In this document: piece after piece, positions 6,708 to 10,866 of the stretch | How positions within the stretch are numbered: position 1 is the stretch's first letter | Layout: every line of letters starts with the position of its first letter | Source of the DNA: Sulfurimonas sp. | GTDB taxonomy: Bacteria > Campylobacterota > Campylobacteria > Campylobacterales > Sulfurimonadaceae | Length of the DNA: 10,866 nt | Direction of reading: 5' to 3' | Assembly: GCA_022712845.1 (NCBI GenBank) | Contig: JAFLJV010000006.1 | Coordinates: 1-10,866, forward strand | Made by a program: the position numbers and the translations under genes | Notes under the pieces: generated by a model | What the model was told of the DNA's origin: nothing | What the model saw: the letters and a program-made list of their open reading frames with translations, nothing else | Databases searched by the model: none

Positions 6708-9116
6708 TTATCCTCTCTTCCATTTATAACGAATTCTTAGTGAGTTGCCTACAACTAAAAGTGAGCTAATACTCATTGAGATTGCTGCAACTAATGGTAT
6801 GATATAACCAGCCATTGCTAAAGGAATTGTTACAGCATTATATGCTAAAGATATAAATAGATTCTGTTTTATAAGAGAGAAAGTTGTACTAGAAATTTTA
6901 AAAGCATCATGCAATGACTTTAAAGAATCATCTAAAAGAACCACATCACCAACATTAACTGCTATATCACTTCCACTCCCCATCACTATACCTATGTCAG
7001 CATGTGCAAGAGCTAAGATATCATTTACACCATCACCAACCATAACAACAGTTTTTCCTTTTTTATGAAGCTCACTTATATACTCAGCTTTACTTTGTGG
7101 TGTCTGCTCATAAATAAATTTATCAATACCAACTTCATTTGCTATTTTTTTAGCTACACTAGCATTATCTCCAGTGAGCATTATACTTTCAATACCTTTT
7201 TTTCTAAGAGAATTTATTAGTTCACTAGCACCATCTTTTATCTTATCCCTAAGCTCATAAGTAGCTACTATCTTTTTATTTATTACAAAGTAAAAAACTG
7301 TATTTTCACTAGAAGAATTAAGCTCTATAGAGTTTTCATTTAATAACTTTTCATTTCCGCCCAATAACTCTAAGTCTTTATATTTTGCTTTTATTCCTTG
7401 TGCTGGTATTTGAGTAAATTCATCAAATACTATATTAGATATAGCTTGATTTTTTTGTTTAATATATTTAGAGATTCCATCAGCAACGGGATGTTTAGAT
7501 AAACTAACTAAAGAGTATAAAATATTTTTATCAAACTCTTCATAAATATTTACATTTATTACCTCAGGCTTTCCAACCGTTATAGTTCCTGTTTTATCTA
7601 AAACTAATGTATCAACTTTTGCCATACTCTCTAACTGAGCTGCTTCTTTAAAAATAATTCCCCTTGAAGCTCCAAGTCCAAGTCCAACTAATGTAGCAAC
7701 TGGCGTAGCTAAAGCTAAAGCACATGGACAAGCTATGATAATCACAGATATACCTACCATAAATGAGATTTCAAAACTATGAGGCCACAACCACCATACA
7801 ATAAACGTAATAAAAGAGAGTACTAAAACTATAGATGAAAAATATTCAGATAATTTATTCGCCATTTGTTGGATTTTTGGTTTTTTATTTATTGCTGTCT
7901 CTAGTAAAGTAACTAGGTTTGATAAAGTTGAATGTTTAAAATCTTTACTAGCTCTAAAATGAATATCTGCATCTATACTAAGCGTACCACTCACTACATT
8001 CATTCCTATGTTTTTATATACAGGCTCACTCTCTCCTGATAAGTTTGATTCATTAAATGAACCATCTCCCTTAATTATCTCACCATCAAATAAAATTTTA
8101 TCACCACTTGAGACTACAACTATATCTCCTTGTGTAACATCATCTATTTTACATGTTACTATGCTATTATTTTGAATAATTTTAGCTTCACTTGGTATAC
8201 CTTTTGTTATGATATCAAGTGTATCAGCAGCATTCTTTTTGCTAAGTACCTCTAAAAATTTTCCTATAAGTACAAAAGTAATTATCATACTTACAGAGTC
8301 AAAATACGCTTCACCTTGCTCTAAAATAGTTATATATATAGAGTAGAGATAAGTTAAAAGTGAACCTGTTGCAACAAGTAGATCCATATTTACAACTTTA
8401 GTTTTTAAACCATAATATGCTCCTCTAAAAAAAACCCAACCACTATAAAAAAGTACAGGAGTAGCAAGAATTCCTTCTGCTATGTTTAGTATAGTTTTTA
8501 CATCTTGAGTTATTCCAGTAAAATATCCAGCATATTGAGCAATAGCAATCCACATTATATTCATAGATGCAAAAATTGCAACTGCCATTTTTAAATAGTA
8601 TGATTTTCTTTCTTTATTAGCATGTACTTCTTGTAGCGTTGCATCATAGGCAAAAGCGTTATAACCAACTGAACGAATCATATCGATAATAGCAGAGAGT
8701 TTTATAATATGATCTGCCCAAATTATAGTTGCTTTATTATTTGTAAAATTAATATTAACCTCTACCACTCCATCTAATTTATGCAGAGCTTTTTCATTTA
8801 ACCATATACATGCAGAACAATGTATTCCTTCTATTACTAATGAAACTTCACTAAACCCTTCATTATTAATTTTTACAAATTTATCATAAAAAGACTCACT
8901 ATTAAAACTTAAAGAGTCTTCAAAATTTTGTGAAGGTGGTGTAAGTACAATGTTTCCTGATTTTTTATAAAAACTCTCTAATCCTTCATCCTTTAAAAGA
9001 TTAAAAACCCCTTGACACCCTTTACAACAAAAAAAACATTCATTATCTTTAATCATTACCAATTCATCAAATTCTAAATGGCAGTGAGAACAAGAAATTT
9101 TATTTGTCAATTTCAA
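6708..9116 (-). CDS. ccoI: Copper-translocating P1B-type ATPase for cbb3 oxidase assembly
   Basis: CcoI/FixI exports Cu+ from the cytoplasm using ATP and supplies copper for cbb3 oxidase maturation. The 802 residues show, in order: a Cys-rich N-terminal module (Cys9, Cys12, Cys27, Cys30, Cys31, Cys34), a heavy-metal domain with GIHCSAC (Cys100, Cys103), four membrane helices (about 173-292), the actuator loop SGES (360-363), and helix 6 with the copper-binding CPC (463-465). These are followed by phosphorylation motif DKTGT (Asp507), His542-Pro543, TGD (648-650), GDGVND (694-699) and two final helices with Tyr759-Asn760 and Met781/Ser784. The Cys-rich N-terminus separates CcoI-type pumps from CopA. 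There is no ATG start: TTG 9116 or TTG 9110 must be used, four or ten bases after AGGA (complement of 9121-9124). The start overlaps the asparaginase-like gene by up to 17 bases and ccoS follows immediately. Confidence 0.95.
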   Translation of the reverse strand: MKLTNKISCSHCHLEFDELVMIKDNECFFCCKGCQGVFNLLKDEGLESFYKKSGNIVLTPPSQNFEDSLSFNSESFYDKFVKINNEGFSEVSLVIEGIHCSACIWLNEKALHKLDGVVEVNINFTNNKATIIWADHIIKLSAIIDMIRSVGYNAFAYDATLQEVHANKERKSYYLKMAVAIFASMNIMWIAIAQYAGYFTGITQDVKTILNIAEGILATPVLFYSGWVFFRGAYYGLKTKVVNMDLLVATGSLLTYLYSIYITILEQGEAYFDSVSMIITFVLIGKFLEVLSKKNAADTLDIITKGIPSEAKIIQNNSIVTCKIDDVTQGDIVVVSSGDKILFDGEIIKGDGSFNESNLSGESEPVYKNIGMNVVSGTLSIDADIHFRASKDFKHSTLSNLVTLLETAINKKPKIQQMANKLSEYFSSIVLVLSFITFIVWWLWPHSFEISFMVGISVIIIACPCALALATPVATLVGLGLGASRGIIFKEAAQLESMAKVDTLVLDKTGTITVGKPEVINVNIYEEFDKNILYSLVSLSKHPVADGISKYIKQKNQAISNIVFDEFTQIPAQGIKAKYKDLELLGGNEKLLNENSIELNSSSENTVFYFVINKKIVATYELRDKIKDGASELINSLRKKGIESIMLTGDNASVAKKIANEVGIDKFIYEQTPQSKAEYISELHKKGKTVVMVGDGVNDILALAHADIGIVMGSGSDIAVNVGDVVLLDDSLKSLHDAFKISSTTFSLIKQNLFISLAYNAVTIPLAMAGYIIPLVAAISMSISSLLVVGNSLRIRYKWKRG

Positions 9117-9585
9117 ATTTTCCTAATTTTTTATTTTTCTTTATATTATCCCAAATTTCAACAAAACCACTCATGCAGACATAAACTCCAAATTTAGCAG
9201 TAGCTCTGGCATATCCAATTGCTATTCCTAGATTTAAACTTGCTTCAACTTTATCAATTTCAAACGGATTTATTGCACCAACAAGTATAATTTTTCTATC
9301 ATTAAATATTTCAGATAAAAATTCTGCACTCAAGTGTATAGTATCAGTTCCATGTACAATTATAAAAGTATCATCACTTGATTCCATTATTATATTTGCT
9401 AATATCTTTCTATCTTCTATAGTCATATCTAAAGAATCTTTATACATAACTCCAGATAAATTATATTCAGAATCAACACTTTGTAATATTGTCTCTATTG
9501 CAAAATTATCGTATGGGATTTCCATATTTCCAGTTAATGGATTATATCTTTTGTTAAATGTACCACCACTATTTAATATTAACAT
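9100..9585 (-). CDS. Single-domain asparaginase-like protein
   Basis: At 161 residues this matches only the N-terminal domain of L-asparaginases, which are usually about 330 residues with two domains. The active-site pieces are all present: Thr9 in NSGGTF (E. coli Thr12), Ser51 in KDSLDMT (Ser58), HGTDT at 78-82 with Thr80 and Asp81 (Thr89, Asp90), and Lys150 (Lys162 by my hand alignment). What is missing is the C-terminal domain, which in classical enzymes gives one active-site residue across the dimer. There is no signal peptide, so it is cytoplasmic. The reaction may be amide hydrolysis of asparagine or another amide; the substrate is not known. ATG 9585 has a good ribosome site (AGAGGA, complement of 9594-9599, eight-base spacing) and overlaps gmhB by 17 bases. 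Both neighbours overlap it and the protein ends cleanly, so it looks like a true short gene and not a decayed one. Confidence 0.8.
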   Translation of the reverse strand: MLILNSGGTFNKRYNPLTGNMEIPYDNFAIETILQSVDSEYNLSGVMYKDSLDMTIEDRKILANIIMESSDDTFIIVHGTDTIHLSAEFLSEIFNDRKIILVGAINPFEIDKVEASLNLGIAIGYARATAKFGVYVCMSGFVEIWDNIKKNKKLGKFEIDK

Positions 9586-10093
9586 TGTAAATATCCTCTA
9601 ATTTTGTAACTATTTTTTTAGCTTTGGATTTTAAAACTATACTATCTTCAGTAAAAAGATAACCCTCTTTTAGCCCAGCATTTATGCCTGCTTCTACATC
9701 TTTTTCTTTGTCCCCAATAATTATAGAGTTTTTCAAATCTATATTAAACTCTTTTTGAGCTTTAAAAAGCATTCCAGGATTTGGTTTTCTACAATCACAT
9801 TCACCATAAATATCAGGATGATGAGGGCAAAAATAAACTTTTTTAATTTCAATATTATTTTTTTTGAACTCTTTAATCATCCATTTAGTAAGAATATCAA
9901 AATCTGATTCATTATAATAACCTCTATCTATTCCTGATTGATTCGTAACTATAACTATAATATACCCTAAGTTTTGATAATATTTACAAAGCTCAAATAT
10001 ACCATCCATAAATACAAAATCTTTTATTTTAAAAAGATAATTAATATCTTTATTTATAACACCATCACGATCTAAAAAAAGAGCTTTATTCAT
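9569..10093 (-). CDS. gmhB: D-glycero-beta-D-manno-heptose 1,7-bisphosphate 7-phosphatase
   Basis: GmhB removes the 7-phosphate from heptose 1,7-bisphosphate, the step between the kinase and adenylyltransferase activities of HldE. It is a 174-residue HAD phosphatase of normal size. Motif I is LFLDRDGVIN with nucleophile Asp8 and acid/base Asp10, motif II is VTNQSG (Thr50), motif III is CRKPNPG (Lys103) and motif IV is IGDKEKD (Asp128, Asp132). The zinc-binding loop typical of GmhB is complete: Cys89, His91, Cys99, Cys101. ATG 10093 follows the gmhA stop by six bases. No strong ribosome site is close (GGAG is 14 bases away), so its translation probably depends on gmhA. A histidinol-phosphatase role is unlikely given the neighbouring gmhA. 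Confidence 0.94.
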   Translation of the reverse strand: MNKALFLDRDGVINKDINYLFKIKDFVFMDGIFELCKYYQNLGYIIVIVTNQSGIDRGYYNESDFDILTKWMIKEFKKNNIEIKKVYFCPHHPDIYGECDCRKPNPGMLFKAQKEFNIDLKNSIIIGDKEKDVEAGINAGLKEGYLFTEDSIVLKSKAKKIVTKLEDIYNVNIK

Positions 10094-10099
10094 ATTAAC

Positions 10100-10687
10100 T
10101 TAACTAACTCCATCAGCAAATATCTCTTTTTCAATAATATCACATATTATATGCCCTATCAGTATATGAGATTCTTGTATTCTTGGTGTTGAGTTTGATG
10201 GAACTATTAGTGCAATATCAGCAATTTCTGCCATCTCTCCACCGTCTTTACCAACTAAAGCAACAGTTGTAATATTTTTCTCTTTTGCACTTTTAAAAGC
10301 ATTTATAATATTTTGTGAGTTACCAGAAGTTGAAATCCCTATAAAAATATCTCCATCTTGCCCCATTCCTTCTAGTTGACGAGAAAAAACTTTATCATAT
10401 CCATAATCATTTCCAATAGCTGTAATGCTAGATGTATCTGTTGTAAGTGCTAAAGAAGGAAGTGAGGCTCTATCAAAACCATATCTTCCAACTAACTCAG
10501 CTGCGATATGCTGTGCATCTGCTGCACTACCACCATTACCAGCTAAAATCGTTTTATTATTAGTTTTATAAAGCTCTACACATAACTTAGATACTTTTTC
10601 AATTCTATTTAATAACTCTTCATCTTCATAAATTATTTGTTTTGTTTCATAAGATTTTTTTATTTGATCTTTAATATATTTTTTCAC
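10100..10687 (-). CDS. gmhA: Sedoheptulose 7-phosphate isomerase
   Basis: GmhA converts sedoheptulose 7-phosphate to D-glycero-D-manno-heptose 7-phosphate, the first step of ADP-heptose synthesis for the LPS inner core. The 195-residue SIS-domain protein has the phosphosugar loop GNGGSAADAQH (50-60), STSGNS (119-124) and RIQESH (169-174). The zinc ligands known in E. coli GmhA line up as His60, Glu64, Gln171 and His179. The start is GTG at 10687, six bases after AGGA (complement of 10694-10697). The overlapping ATG two bases upstream leads straight into TGA, so it cannot be used. It is the first gene of the gmhA-gmhB-asparaginase-ccoI-ccoS operon and lies about 150 bases downstream of a 5S rRNA on the same strand. 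Confidence 0.95.
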   Translation of the reverse strand: MKKYIKDQIKKSYETKQIIYEDEELLNRIEKVSKLCVELYKTNNKTILAGNGGSAADAQHIAAELVGRYGFDRASLPSLALTTDTSSITAIGNDYGYDKVFSRQLEGMGQDGDIFIGISTSGNSQNIINAFKSAKEKNITTVALVGKDGGEMAEIADIALIVPSNSTPRIQESHILIGHIICDIIEKEIFADGVS

Positions 10688-10835
10688 ATAACATCCTAAA
10701 ATAATATGTAAAATAATACCACATAATTAATTGTTAAAAAGTAAAGCATAAAGTTAATTGATAAAAAACAATACGAAGTGTACAATAAGTACGAGAGTAA
10801 TATTTTTAAGGATAGATTCGAAGTAAAAAATGACG
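10688..10835 (-). promoter_or_regulatory. Spacer between 5S rRNA and gmhA, with candidate gmhA promoter
   Basis: This 148-base AT-rich spacer carries two copies of TATTATTTTA on the minus strand (complements of 10697-10706 and 10709-10718, 12-base period). Each includes a TATTAT that could serve as a -10 box, and TTAACA lies further upstream. A run of six Ts (complement of 10762-10767) follows a poor four-pair stem, GTAC-TTATT-GTAC. I see no convincing rRNA terminator. The promoter call is tentative. Confidence 0.35.
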
Positions 10836-10866
10836 AACTAGGCAACGACCTACATTTCCAGCCCTG
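10836..10866 (-). rRNA. rrf: 5S rRNA, 3' end only (5' part outside window)
   Basis: On the minus strand the last 31 bases of the window contain GGAAATGTAGGTCGTTGCC, the highly conserved 3' segment of bacterial 5S rRNA (GGAAA-x-GTAGGTCGxTGCC), followed by TAGTT, which would pair with the missing 5' end. The mature 3' end is estimated near 10836 and could be a few bases off. This marks the tail of an rRNA operon transcribed toward gmhA. Confidence 0.8.

Noticed and set aside
9100..9585. Asparaginase-like gene as a truncated pseudogene
   Set aside because: The active-site residues and a good ribosome site are intact, and both ends overlap neighbours in an orderly operon, with no frameshift remnant of a C-terminal domain downstream.
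10760..10800. rRNA operon terminator downstream of 5S
   Set aside because: A T-run is present, but the only stem before it is four base pairs (GTAC/GTAC) followed by an unpaired stretch, too weak to call.
1..10866. CRISPR array, insertion sequence, prophage or tRNA
   Set aside because: No regularly spaced repeats, no transposase or integrase motifs, and no cloverleaf-like sequence were found on either strand by eye.

Overview
The window is AT-rich DNA with the gene content of a Campylobacterota genome (Campylobacter/Arcobacter/Sulfurimonas-type). The lineage call rests on three things: low-GC codon use, a CcoS/CcoI pair for a cbb3 oxidase, and a c-type cytochrome lying beside ADP-heptose genes. 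From memory, that last arrangement resembles the Campylobacter jejuni Cj1149-Cj1155 neighbourhood (gmhA, hldE, hldD, gmhB, cytochrome c, ccoS, ccoI). The genus cannot be fixed from sequence alone; an Arcobacter-like genome is my best guess.

Left part (1-4580), cell-surface polysaccharide genes. The window opens inside an O-antigen ligase/polymerase-type membrane protein (+). Three overlapping minus-strand genes follow, transcribed in the order Kdo/WaaP-type lipopolysaccharide kinase, WaaE-like family 2 glycosyltransferase, CDP-glycerol glycerophosphotransferase-like enzyme. A short divergent promoter region separates the kinase from a plus-strand, membrane-anchored glycosidase-like protein. 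That protein keeps a probable nucleophile Glu but appears to lack the usual acid/base Glu. It converges on hldE, and a perfect 25-bp inverted repeat lies at the junction and covers both stop codons.

Middle (4576-6487). hldE (minus) makes ADP-heptose from heptose 7-phosphate in two non-consecutive steps. A divergent gene encodes a small secreted mono-haem cytochrome c with a clear promoter, Shine-Dalgarno and terminator-like hairpin.

Right part (6488-10866). A compact minus-strand operon reads gmhA, gmhB, a one-domain asparaginase-like gene, ccoI and ccoS, with junctions of +6, -17, -17 and +4 bases. It joins heptose synthesis for the LPS core to copper export and assembly for cbb3 cytochrome oxidase. 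The far end carries the 3' end of a 5S rRNA on the same strand, so the operon sits directly downstream of an rRNA operon.

Functionally, gmhA, hldE and gmhB cover ADP-heptose synthesis apart from the final epimerase hldD, which is not in the window. The left-hand genes would assemble and phosphorylate the LPS core or surface glycan. ccoI, ccoS and the cytochrome c serve microaerobic respiration. No mobile element, CRISPR array, tRNA or phage gene was recognised, and no gene-free stretch exceeds 300 bases. The most interesting items are the catalytically altered glycosidase-like protein, the half-length asparaginase with an intact active site, and the long inverted repeat shared by two convergent genes.
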